Below are positions 1 to 5,071 of a DNA stretch of 6,342 nucleotides, in pieces. The notes under the pieces were generated by a model. It made no database searches. It was given only the letters and a program-made list of their open reading frames with translations, and was not told the origin of the DNA. This DNA is from JABDOU01 sp041567895 (GTDB lineage Bacteria > Actinomycetota > Acidimicrobiia > Spongiisociales > SHLN01), in the NCBI GenBank assembly GCA_041567895.1, contig JBFGAX010000105.1:1-6342 (forward strand). The letters are read 5' to 3'. Every line of letters starts with the position of its first letter. Positions within the stretch are counted from its first letter, which is position 1. The translations under genes and the position numbers were made by a program.

Positions 1-15
1 ACCACCTTACGTGAA

Positions 16-40
16 GTTGCAGGGGTTGCCAACCCGCAAC
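16..40. other. hairpin with a 2-nt bulge
   Basis: GTTGC (16-20) pairs with GCAAC (36-40) and GGGTT (23-27) pairs with AACCC (31-35), leaving AG bulged and GCC as the loop. No T-run follows. It could be a factor-type terminator of a gene that ends left of the window, or a chance structure. Confidence 0.3.
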
Positions 41-167
41 ATTCCGTCCTGCAATGCCGGGCTGAAACGCGTATGCTTCGCGGAAAGTGTCGAGGGGAGG
101 TTCGGAGAGTGGCCGTCGGTACCTGCGCTCCGCGGTCGCGAATTGTTTCACAAAGTGGCGATCGGTT

Positions 168-185
168 CACGCCCTGAAGGGCGTG
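168..185. terminator. perfect 7-bp hairpin, possible terminator
   Basis: CACGCCC (168-174) and GGGCGTG (179-185) form a perfect stem closed by a TGAA tetraloop. No T-tract follows, as is common for actinobacterial terminators. It lies just upstream of the phased repeat, so it may separate the preceding transcription unit from the promoter region of the lipoprotein gene. Confidence 0.35.
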
Positions 186-209
186 GTTGCAAGCTCTAGA
201 AAGGGTTTG

Positions 210-258
210 GTCAGTGGATATTCAGGCTGATTTCAGCTTTATTTCAGCCTTTCGACAG
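210..258. promoter_or_regulatory. five CAG motifs on an exact 11-bp period, candidate response-regulator operator
   Basis: TCAG occurs at 211, 222, 233 and 244, and ACAG at 255, so each step is exactly 11 bp, about one helical turn. The best pair is TTTCAGC-N4-TTTCAGC (231-248). OmpR/PhoB-family response regulators are known to bind direct repeats on an 11-bp period, and mycobacterial PhoP sites have the same 7+4 layout. The regulator is not in the window. Its place about 210 bp upstream of the lipoprotein start suggests it controls that gene. No convincing -35/-10 pair could be matched to it. Confidence 0.45.
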
Positions 259-453
259 TGTCTGGGTCGAGCCCAGGTCGGCGATCTGGAGGTGATCGGC
301 AATCGATTCGGAACCGATTTGCTTGGGTGGCATCGCTTCCGTGTCGGTGCATCAGGAAGCCGCGTGGATGGACTGATCGGCAAGAGTGGGAAAAAAATCA
401 TAGTTAGGCCAGCGAGAAACGACATGACGGGGCTCGCGACCGAAGACACCAAT

Positions 454-460
454 GAGGAGG
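454..460 (+). promoter_or_regulatory. ribosome binding site of the lipoprotein gene
   Basis: GAGGAGG at 454-460 stands 7 nt before ATG 468. This near-perfect Shine-Dalgarno is the main reason to start the lipoprotein at 468 rather than at GTG 666, where no such site is seen. Confidence 0.6.
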
Positions 461-467
461 ACCAGTC

Positions 468-1637
468 ATGAGGGTGGCGGCAGCTGAAAGAGCAGGCGAA
501 CAAGCCGGCGAACAAGCAGGTGACCCGGCAAGTAGGGGAGCAGGCGAGTTCGCCGCTGCGCCCGGACCAGCACACGCCGAACGAGCACGTCTAGCGCCTC
601 AACGCACCAGCGGTTTTCGCGGACGCGGTTTTGGTGGAAACGGTGTTCGCGAACCCGGACGGCTTGTGAGGCGCGCTCTATTCGGCTTGATCGTCGGAAT
701 CGCCGGCCTGGCTCTGACCGGTTGCGGAAGTGAGATGGCGGCTGACCTCGGCCGGACGGCCGACAATCAGGGGTACGTCACTTCGACCACGGATCCCGAC
801 GCCACGACTACGACATGGGTGCCCGAGGTGAAGGGCGTTGTGATCGATGGCGTCCCCGATACGAACGAAGACCTCGCCGACATCACCACCGCTACGTTCA
901 GCAATCCGACGGTCGTCGACAACCCCTGGCTTCCACTACGTCCCGGCCAACGCTGGGTGTTCGAAGGGATCACCGTCGAGGACGGTGAGGAGATTCCGCA
1001 TCGGGTCGAGTTTCACGTCACGGATCTCACCAAGATGATCGACGGGATCGAGTCGATCGTCATGTGGGACCTCGATTTCAGTGAAGGCGTTCTGGTCGAG
1101 GCCGAGCTCGCGTTCTTCGCCCAGGACGATGCGGGCAACGTATGGCACATGGGTGAGTACCCGGAGGAGTACGAAGGAGGTCGGATCATCGACAATCCGT
1201 CGTGGTTTGCGGGACTCGAGGGGGCGTTGGCCGGCTACCAGATGCTGGCCAATCCCCAGCCAGGAACCCCCAGCTATTCACAGGGATGGGGCCCCGCAGT
1301 GGACTGGACCGACCGGGGACAGGTCGATGCCCTCGGGGTCGAGGTGTGCACGCTGGACCAGTGCTATCAGGATGCGCTCGTGATCGCGGAATGGGCGCTC
1401 GACGAGCGCGCGTTCGGCGTCCAACTCAAGTCCTACGCCCGTGACGTCGGCAACATCAAAGTGGGCATCCGCGGCATCGACGCAACGCAGGAAGAGCTCA
1501 ACCTGGTGGCGTTCGAGACAATGGACGAGGCCACGATGAACGCCGTTCGGCGGAGCGCGCTGGAACTGGAGGCCAGCGGCTATGAGAACAGTGAGGTCTA
1601 TGGCTTGACGGAGCCGCTGATCCAGCCAGCCGGCTGA
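468..1637 (+). CDS. secreted lipoprotein of unknown function
   Basis: The 389-aa product has a lipobox, LTGC, with Cys86 as the predicted lipidated residue. A hydrophobic segment (about 70-84) precedes it and a Thr-rich linker follows (about 104-118), so the mature protein should be anchored outside the membrane. The body (about 140-385) carries DNPWLPLRPGQRWVFEG (151-167) and FFAQDDAGNVWHMGE (216-230), resembling a conserved hypothetical family seen in actinobacteria and proteobacteria; no activity is known to me. Cys294 and Cys299 (CTLDQC) could form a disulfide. The start is in doubt. ATG 468 has the strong ribosome binding site but puts about 66 Arg/Ala/Gly/Glu-rich residues, including an EQAG-EQAG repeat, before the signal peptide. 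GTG 666 would give an ideal 20-residue lipoprotein signal (VRRALFGLIV...LTGC). The gene appears to be a single-gene unit: a hairpin follows at 1742-1776. Confidence 0.8.
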   Translation: MRVAAAERAGEQAGEQAGDPASRGAGEFAAAPGPAHAERARLAPQRTSGFRGRGFGGNGVREPGRLVRRALFGLIVGIAGLALTGCGSEMAADLGRTADNQGYVTSTTDPDATTTTWVPEVKGVVIDGVPDTNEDLADITTATFSNPTVVDNPWLPLRPGQRWVFEGITVEDGEEIPHRVEFHVTDLTKMIDGIESIVMWDLDFSEGVLVEAELAFFAQDDAGNVWHMGEYPEEYEGGRIIDNPSWFAGLEGALAGYQMLANPQPGTPSYSQGWGPAVDWTDRGQVDALGVEVCTLDQCYQDALVIAEWALDERAFGVQLKSYARDVGNIKVGIRGIDATQEELNLVAFETMDEATMNAVRRSALELEASGYENSEVYGLTEPLIQPAG

Positions 1638-1741
1638 TTCGAGAACGGACACGCTCGAGACCATGTCCAGTGGGGTCGGGAGAACGACCCCCGAACCCGG
1701 CTCGGCCGGTGGGATGTTCCCAGACGAGCCGGCCGGACAGA

Positions 1742-1776
1742 GAACAGCCCCTGTCAGAGGCCGACAGGGGCTGTTC
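1742..1776 (+). terminator. 14-bp hairpin terminator of the lipoprotein gene
   Basis: GAACAGCCCCTGTC (1742-1755) and GACAGGGGCTGTTC (1763-1776) form a perfect stem with a 7-nt loop, about 105 bp past the lipoprotein stop. There is no T-run on either side; CCAAAAA follows on the + strand. A strong GC-rich stem without a T-tract suits an actinobacterial terminator, but the class of hairpin is inferred. Confidence 0.6.
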
Positions 1777-1896
1777 CAAAAACCCGGATACTTCGGTACC
1801 AGAGCCGGCGATCCGTCGACGGCATGCGTTGGCATGGGTCAGCGGGCGTCAGGTGGTTCCGTCGCACGAGGACTAGTTGTGCGAATCCGACCATTG

Positions 1897-2021
1897 GGTG
1901 GTCCGGGTTGGAGTTGCTAGCACCGCAAGGTCGTGCGGTTGCCTCTCCAGTCCAAGCGGTGGGCTAGCGCCCGTCCACCTCCAGAGTCCTCTTGGATAAA
2001 CCTGTCATGCTTCGGACCACC
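1897..2021 (+). ncRNA. candidate structured RNA, multi-branched
   Basis: GGTGGTCCG (1897-1905) pairs with CGGACCACC (2013-2021) to close 107 nt that contain further helices. TGGAG (1909-1913) pairs with CTCCA (1945-1949), enclosing ACCGCA/TGCGGT (1922-1927/1934-1939). GGGC/GCCC (1961-1964/1969-1972) is extended by GGT/ACC, and there is a weak CCAGA/TCTTGG hairpin (1981-1995). A further GACCA/TGGTC hairpin (1889-1893/1899-1903) would compete with the closing helix. I cannot match it to a known riboswitch, tmRNA, SRP RNA or RNase P RNA. It may be a leader of the SdpI gene or an independent RNA. The strand is a guess, because the helices exist on both. Confidence 0.3.
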
Positions 2022-2029
2022 TCCTTTCT
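2014..2029. other. 16S rRNA 3'-tail look-alike / antisense Shine-Dalgarno
   Basis: GGACCACCTCCTTTCT differs at one base from the anti-Shine-Dalgarno end of bacterial 16S rRNA (GGATCACCTCCTTTCT). Read on the - strand it is an excellent Shine-Dalgarno, followed after 11 nt by an ATG (2008-2006) that opens only 14 codons (stop at 1966-1964). The first part overlaps the 3' side of the helix that closes the structured segment. Confidence 0.4.
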
Positions 2030-2068
2030 CTGGTACAAATCAATATACACGGTCGCCGAACTGAGTCC

Positions 2069-2494
2069 GTGCATGCCTCGACCTCGCACGGATCGACAGG
2101 AGGAGCATTGCTGATCGCCTCACTGGCTCTGATCATCGGGGGTGCTGTCATCTACCGCATCGGGGTCCGTGGGGAAAACGGTGAGCTGCCCCGTCAACGA
2201 GTGGCTGGTCTCAGGACCAGAGCGACCCTGTCGTCGGACGATGCCTGGTATGCCGCTCAGAAGGCCGGCGCCGACCTGGTCAAGGCGGCCGGCGCCCTGG
2301 CGGTGATCGGAGGATTGACTTCGATTCCCGTATACGACCAGCTTCCCGTGGCCGCCGCTCTGGTCTTGGGAACCACAGCCGTCATGCTGTCGCTGGTCGT
2401 TTGGGGCGGCGTCCGGGGCCAGGCGGCCGCTCGCACCGTATCGGCTCAATCAGCTTCCGATCACCACCCGATGACCGATACCGACGGAGTATGA
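2069..2494 (+). CDS. SdpI-family membrane protein
   Basis: From GTG 2069 this is 141 aa. The motif PRQRVAGLRTRATLSSDDAW (41-60) is the family signature: a Pro-Arg pair, G-[IL]-R-T, then T and W at fixed spacing. It is flanked by three likely membrane segments (about 13-30, 70-88 and 92-114), and the tail is short and polar. SdpI of Bacillus gives immunity to the SdpC toxin and senses it, but most actinobacterial relatives are uncharacterised, and no toxin-like gene lies next to this one, so immunity is not implied. The start is uncertain: no ribosome binding site precedes GTG 2069, while AGGAGGAG (2098-2105) lies before TTG 2108 and CTG 2111, which would remove 13-14 residues and leave the first membrane segment intact. 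A tRNA-Ala gene follows 22 bp after the stop. Confidence 0.8.
   Translation: MHASTSHGSTGGALLIASLALIIGGAVIYRIGVRGENGELPRQRVAGLRTRATLSSDDAWYAAQKAGADLVKAAGALAVIGGLTSIPVYDQLPVAAALVLGTTAVMLSLVVWGGVRGQAAARTVSAQSASDHHPMTDTDGV
2098..2105 (+). promoter_or_regulatory. internal Shine-Dalgarno that may mark the true SdpI start
   Basis: AGGAGGAG lies inside the reading frame opened at GTG 2069. Counted from the end of AGGAGG (2103), TTG 2108 is 4 nt away and CTG 2111 is 7 nt away. As the only good ribosome binding site near the 5' end, it favours a non-ATG start at codon 14 or 15 of the longer frame. Confidence 0.45.
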
Positions 2495-2495
2495 T
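2490..2495 (+). promoter_or_regulatory. possible -10 element for tRNA-Ala
   Basis: TATGAT matches the -10 consensus at five of six positions and overlaps the SdpI stop codon (2492-2494). Initiation near 2502 would give a leader of about 15 nt before the tRNA. I see no good -35 box 16-18 bp upstream, so the call is tentative; cotranscription with SdpI is an alternative. Confidence 0.35.
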
Positions 2496-2516
2496 TCCCG
2501 ACGCCCAACCCACCCT

Positions 2517-2593
2517 GGGGCTGTAGCTCAGTTCGGCAGAGCACTTGCATGGCATGCAAGGGGTCAGGGGTTCAAATCCCCTCAGCTCCACCA
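2517..2593 (+). tRNA. tRNA-Ala (anticodon GGC)
   Basis: A full cloverleaf can be drawn. GGGGCTG (2517-2523) pairs with CAGCTCC (2583-2589), with one G-T pair. The anticodon stem CTTGC/GCAAG encloses ATGGCAT, giving anticodon GGC. The T arm is AGGGG-TTCAAAT-CCCCT, and A2590 is the discriminator. CCA is encoded at 2591-2593. It decodes GCC and GCU alanine codons. The 3' part is duplicated downstream at 2690-2713, the usual mark of a tyrosine-recombinase integration site. No terminator follows directly; the first strong hairpin with a short T-run is at 2746-2769. Confidence 0.97.
2568..2591 (+). repeat. att-like core inside tRNA-Ala (copy A)
   Basis: These 24 bp, from the T stem to the first C of the encoded CCA, recur exactly at 2690-2713. 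Integrases of the tyrosine recombinase class commonly use tRNA 3' ends as attB and leave such a duplicate on the far side of the insert. An integrase relic and an integrase gene downstream fit this reading. Confidence 0.75.
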
Positions 2594-2640
2594 TTACGAC
2601 GTCTTGGACGCGTCTGGCGTTCGAACGTTTGGCTGCTGGT

Positions 2641-2726
2641 TCGGATTTGAACCCCTTGATGCTTGTTTGTTCTCACCTTCGGTTCGAACGGGTTCAAATC
2701 CCCTCAGCTCCACGTCGGTTTGGCCC
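2641..2726 (+). repeat. tRNA-flank repeat unit 1
   Basis: The unit opens with an inverted T-arm core GGATTTGAACCC (2643-2654) and contains the matching GGGTTCAAATCC (2690-2701), so a 12-bp stem with a 35-nt loop can form. It shares a perfect 32-bp block (2666-2697) with unit 2 (2811-2842). After the core it continues with TCAGCTCCAC of the tRNA end, then GTCGGTTTGGCCC. Confidence 0.7.
2690..2713 (+). repeat. att-like core downstream of the tRNA (copy B)
   Basis: This is identical over 24 bp to 2568-2591 and ends at the first C of CCA. Only 98 bp separate the two copies, too little for an element with its own integrase. Copy B may therefore be the left end of the accessory region that follows, with the 98 bp a remnant of another event. 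The matching right end would lie outside the window. Confidence 0.7.
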
Positions 2727-2736
2727 TTCGGGCCAA
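2720..2736. other. 7-bp hairpin
   Basis: TTGGCCC (2720-2726) and GGGCCAA (2730-2736) pair perfectly around TTC. It begins in the last bases of repeat unit 1. The matching place in unit 2 (TTTGACCC) lacks the second arm, so the hairpin is special to unit 1. Confidence 0.55.
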
Positions 2737-2745
2737 GCCCTTACG

Positions 2746-2769
2746 GGAGCTTCCTTTGGAAGCTCCTTT
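2746..2769 (+). terminator. 9-bp hairpin with short T-run
   Basis: GGAGCTTCC (2746-2754) and GGAAGCTCC (2758-2766) form a perfect stem with a TTT loop, followed by TTT (2767-2769). It is the first terminator-like structure after the tRNA and probably stops tRNA-Ala transcription, which would then pass through repeat unit 1. Confidence 0.55.
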
Positions 2770-2787
2770 GCGTGGGGTTTCGTGGCG

Positions 2788-2862
2788 TCGGATTTGAACC
2801 CTTTTGAAGCTTTGTTCTCACCTTCGGTTCGAACGGGTTCAAGATCCCCGTCGGTTTGACCC
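2788..2862 (+). repeat. tRNA-flank repeat unit 2
   Basis: This is the counterpart of 2641-2726. It has the inverted core GGATTTGAACCC (2790-2801), the shared 32-bp block (2811-2842), and a forward core with one extra G (GGGTTCAAGATCC, 2835-2847). It lacks the ten bases TCAGCTCCAC of the tRNA end that unit 1 has, and resumes with GTCGGTTTG. The extra base would interrupt the stem, so unit 2 looks older or inactive. Confidence 0.7.
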
Positions 2863-2923
2863 TTCTCGACGCAAGCCTCATCGCCGTTCTGTTCGTCGTA
2901 GCCAGAGGGTTGGGCCTGTTCGT

Positions 2924-3015
2924 CACAAATGTACATAAGCCTCTAGACGAAGTAGCCGCACAGGTCCAGGCTGGCAGGGACGAAGGTACATGCGATGTCT
3001 GCTGCATCTCCTGCC
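2924..3015 (+). repeat. 92-bp direct repeat, copy 1
   Basis: This matches 5878-5969 at 88 of 92 positions without gaps (differences at 2930, 2950, 2954 and 2966). It covers about 70 bp upstream of an integrase start codon plus the first seven codons (MSAASPA). The two copies are 2,954 bp apart and bracket the FG-GAP gene and the gene debris after it. Confidence 0.95.
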
Positions 3016-3068
3016 CTGCACCCCCCGGCCAGTCTGGGTCCGGCTTTCCCATCGTCGACAGGCAGGAC
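2995..3068 (+). pseudogene. relic of a tyrosine-recombinase (integrase) gene
   Basis: The first seven codons (MSAASPA) equal those of the integrase at 5949. Sequence 3016-3068 then aligns without gaps to 6217-6269 (37 of 53 identical), with about 247 bp missing in between, which shifts the frame. In the shifted frame the peptide GSGFPIVDRQD matches GPGIPIIDRQD of the intact gene. Half of the mismatches fall at third codon positions, so this came from a related but distinct integrase, not from a fresh copy. CTGCC occurs at both sides of the gap in the intact gene and may have guided the deletion. No integrase catalytic region remains. Confidence 0.75.
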
Positions 3069-3081
3069 AGGTATCCCTTTG

Positions 3082-3089
3082 AAAGGAGG
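3082..3089 (+). promoter_or_regulatory. ribosome binding site fixing the FG-GAP gene start
   Basis: AAAGGAGG ends 4 nt before ATG 3094. It selects that codon over the in-frame upstream ATG 2995, which belongs to the integrase relic. Confidence 0.75.
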
Positions 3090-3093
3090 CGGT

Positions 3094-5019
3094 ATGAGAA
3101 GGCCACGTACACTTCCGTTTGCTGGTGACGTGCGTCGAGTGGGGATTCTGGCGACTGCGCTATCCCTGTTGATGATCACGGTGCCAGTTCCAGCGTCGGC
3201 CAATGACCTGGATCCCATTCCGTTTCGCCAGCATCAGGAGATTCCGGCTACGGACTACTCGTTCGCCGCGTGGGGTGACTACGACGGGGATGGTGATCTT
3301 GATTTAGCGGCTGGGTGCACTGGAACCTCGGTGCGCATCTTCAAGAATGATCCCACAGGTGTCCTCACAGAGGTCCAATCAATGCCTTGCGGCCGAAGTA
3401 CGGTGGGTAATTCAAATCCCTGGGCCGACTATGACGGCGATGGCGATTTGGACCTTGCGCTGCCTGGCCGTGGCGCGTCGTACATGTATACAAACGACTC
3501 CGGCGTCTTCGTGCCGGACACCAGGACGTCGCTGCCGGCCCAGGGCTCCGGAGGAGTCTGGTATCAGTGGGGCGACCTCGACCTTGACAACGATCCAGAT
3601 CTGGTGCTGATCGGAGTCAACCATTCGGGGGTCTTCATCAACGACGGTACCGGCCAGTTGACAGCGAACCCGAGCCATGGCATCCCCACGCGCGATAATC
3701 ATGACGGGGACCTTGGTGACTACGACAACGACGGTGATCTCGACTTGGTGACGGTTGGGACCGGCGCCAGTACGGCGGGTGCTCCATTTGCGCTTCGGAT
3801 CTACAGCAACGATGGATCGGCGAACTTCACCCCGCTTGGAGGTGAGCTGGCCGACAGAATGGGCAACGTCAACTGGGTGGACTACAACCAGGACGGGATG
3901 CTCGACATCTTCGCCGCTGGATCACACCAAAACGCTGCGTGGTACGTCGAGCTCTGGAGGCAGGATTCATCCGGGGGTTTCACCCAAACCGTTCCGGATG
4001 CGTTTGCCGACTTTCGGAATCTTCACCCCGGGGGCTTCCATGAGGGTTGGACCGCTTGGGGTGACTACGACTCCGACGGCGACCCTGACCTGTTCATGAG
4101 CAACACGACTGACCTGGGATGTCTCACCAGAACATATCGGAACGAGCCAACCGGCTATCTGGTGGAGGACGACACCACCCTGCTACACAACACCGGGCAG
4201 TGCTACTTCCGGCCTAGCTGGGGCGATTTCGACGACGATCTCGACCTCGAACTTGTCACGGTTGACTTCTTCGCGGCATCTACGTTCGTGCGGGTATGGA
4301 AGCGGAATCAGCCTCCGGCAGTGACTTCCCTGACGGTTCCGACAGCTCCTGTGCAAGTTGGAGAGGCGATTCTCGCCACTGGACAGTTCGTCGATCCCAA
4401 TGTATTGGACACCCATACCGCGGTTTTCGATTGGGGCGATGGCTCTCCGCCTACGCCGGGGACGGTGGTTGAGTCAGGCGGATCAGGGACGGTCAGCGGT
4501 ACGTACACGTATGCCAACCCTGGCGTCCACACGGTCTGTCTGACAGTGACCGACGATGTAGGCGCGGCGGGTTCTCGATGCTCCGACTTCGTGGTCGTAT
4601 ACGACCCGGACGGTGGTTTTGTGACAGGCGGAGGTTGGATCGACTCGCCCGCGGGTGCTTATGTGCCCGATTCTGCACTTGTGGGGAAGGCGAACTTCGG
4701 GTTCGTCTCCAAGTACAAGAAGGGTGCGAACATTCCAACCGGCAACACCGAGTTCATGTTCAGCACTGCCGACCTGAACTTCCACTCGGTCAGCTACGAC
4801 TGGCTTGTTGTCACTGGTAACGACTACGCCATGTTCAAGGGCAACGGCACCATCAACGGTGAAGGCGCCTACGAGTTCAAACTGTGGGCGGGTGACGACG
4901 ATCCCGACACCTTCCGGATCAAGATCTGGGAGGAGACCGACGGATCGGAGTCGGTGGTCTACGACAACGGGATGGATCAAGCCATCGGCGGAGGAAACAT
5001 CATCGTCCACAAGAAGTAG
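3094..5019 (+). CDS. secreted FG-GAP/VCBS propeller protein with PKD domain
   Basis: The 641-aa product starts with a classical signal peptide (hydrophobic core about 16-30, likely cut after ASA36). Seven Ca-binding loops of the D-x-D-x-D-G type follow at about 62, 112, 161, 209, 263, 324 and 378 (for example DYDGDGDLD). Spacing of 48-61 residues indicates a seven-bladed integrin-alpha-like propeller; the last loop, DFDDDLDLE, is degenerate. A PKD domain spans about 405-503 (FDWGDGSPP and GTYTYANPGVHTVCLTV). The C-terminal module (about 506-641: FVTGGGWIDSPAG, KANFGFVSKYKKG, GGGNIIVHKK) recurs in many secreted bacterial proteins. There is no membrane anchor or sortase motif, so it is probably released or surface-associated through another partner, with adhesion or polysaccharide binding as the guess. 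The frame stays open back to ATG 2995, but those 33 residues come from the integrase relic and intervening sequence. A strong hairpin follows 18 bp after the stop. Confidence 0.88.
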   Translation: MRRPRTLPFAGDVRRVGILATALSLLMITVPVPASANDLDPIPFRQHQEIPATDYSFAAWGDYDGDGDLDLAAGCTGTSVRIFKNDPTGVLTEVQSMPCGRSTVGNSNPWADYDGDGDLDLALPGRGASYMYTNDSGVFVPDTRTSLPAQGSGGVWYQWGDLDLDNDPDLVLIGVNHSGVFINDGTGQLTANPSHGIPTRDNHDGDLGDYDNDGDLDLVTVGTGASTAGAPFALRIYSNDGSANFTPLGGELADRMGNVNWVDYNQDGMLDIFAAGSHQNAAWYVELWRQDSSGGFTQTVPDAFADFRNLHPGGFHEGWTAWGDYDSDGDPDLFMSNTTDLGCLTRTYRNEPTGYLVEDDTTLLHNTGQCYFRPSWGDFDDDLDLELVTVDFFAASTFVRVWKRNQPPAVTSLTVPTAPVQVGEAILATGQFVDPNVLDTHTAVFDWGDGSPPTPGTVVESGGSGTVSGTYTYANPGVHTVCLTVTDDVGAAGSRCSDFVVVYDPDGGFVTGGGWIDSPAGAYVPDSALVGKANFGFVSKYKKGANIPTGNTEFMFSTADLNFHSVSYDWLVVTGNDYAMFKGNGTINGEGAYEFKLWAGDDDPDTFRIKIWEETDGSESVVYDNGMDQAIGGGNIIVHKK

Positions 5020-5037
5020 CTTGAAGAACTGTTGATT

Positions 5038-5071
5038 CTGGAGACGGACCGCCTCGGCGGTCCGTCTCCAG
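5038..5071 (+). terminator. long GC-rich terminator hairpin
   Basis: CTGGAGACGGACCGCC (5038-5053) is the exact reverse complement of GGCGGTCCGTCTCCAG (5056-5071). Only TC lies between, so the innermost pairs must open to make a loop. It sits 18 bp after the FG-GAP stop and is followed by CTTGATAATT, without a clear T-tract. Confidence 0.8.

Larger units (their letters stand above)
1..467. other. gene-free leader upstream of the lipoprotein gene
   Basis: No convincing coding region lies here. An open frame from a TTG at 187 to a TGA at 469-471 overlaps the next start codon, but its third codon positions are poor in G and C for this genome and its product is unfamiliar. The stretch holds two hairpins (16-40 and 168-185), a phased repeat (210-258) and the ribosome binding site of the next gene (454-460). 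It is most simply read as the tail of an upstream transcription unit followed by the promoter region of the lipoprotein gene. Confidence 0.5.
1638..2068. other. gene-free region with a hairpin and a folded segment
   Basis: No coding region is supported on either strand; antisense open frames here have no recognisable content. It contains a 14-bp hairpin (1742-1776), a 10-bp palindrome CCGTCGACGG (1813-1822), a candidate structured RNA (1897-2021) and a sequence like the 3' tail of 16S rRNA (2014-2029). Just before the SdpI gene it becomes AT-rich (about 2030-2049) and includes TATACA (2044-2049), a weak -10 candidate with no clear -35. Confidence 0.5.
2594..2923. other. non-coding tRNA-flank array
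   Basis: This stretch has no credible gene. It holds the second att-like core, two diverged copies of a 75-86 bp unit, T-arm-like sequences in alternating orientation, two strong hairpins and the palindrome CGTTCGAACG (2618-2627). Roughly the last 60 bp (2863-2923) show no recognisable content. The final 20 or so differ from the sequence before the second 92-bp repeat mainly by transitions, so the homology may reach a little further upstream. Confidence 0.5.

Noticed and set aside
187..471. 94-codon + frame overlapping the lipoprotein start by ATGA
   Set aside because: Start is a TTG without a ribosome binding site, third positions are AT-rich for this genome, no family is recognisable, and the frame contains the phased CAG repeat.
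1278..1835. 185-codon frame on the - strand
   Set aside because: It lies opposite the lipoprotein gene and crosses the terminator hairpin; its peptide has no recognisable content, so it is an antisense shadow.
1964..2008. 14-codon frame on the - strand with a strong Shine-Dalgarno
   Set aside because: No gene follows on that strand for it to lead, and 14 codons have no evidential weight; kept only as part of the 16S-tail observation.
2014..2029. Fragment of a 16S rRNA gene
   Set aside because: The conserved 16S sequence that should precede the tail (the helix 45 region) is absent upstream, so only the tail matches.
2641..2862. CRISPR array
   Set aside because: Only two diverged units of 75-86 bp exist, with internal inverted tRNA cores and no regular spacers or cas genes.
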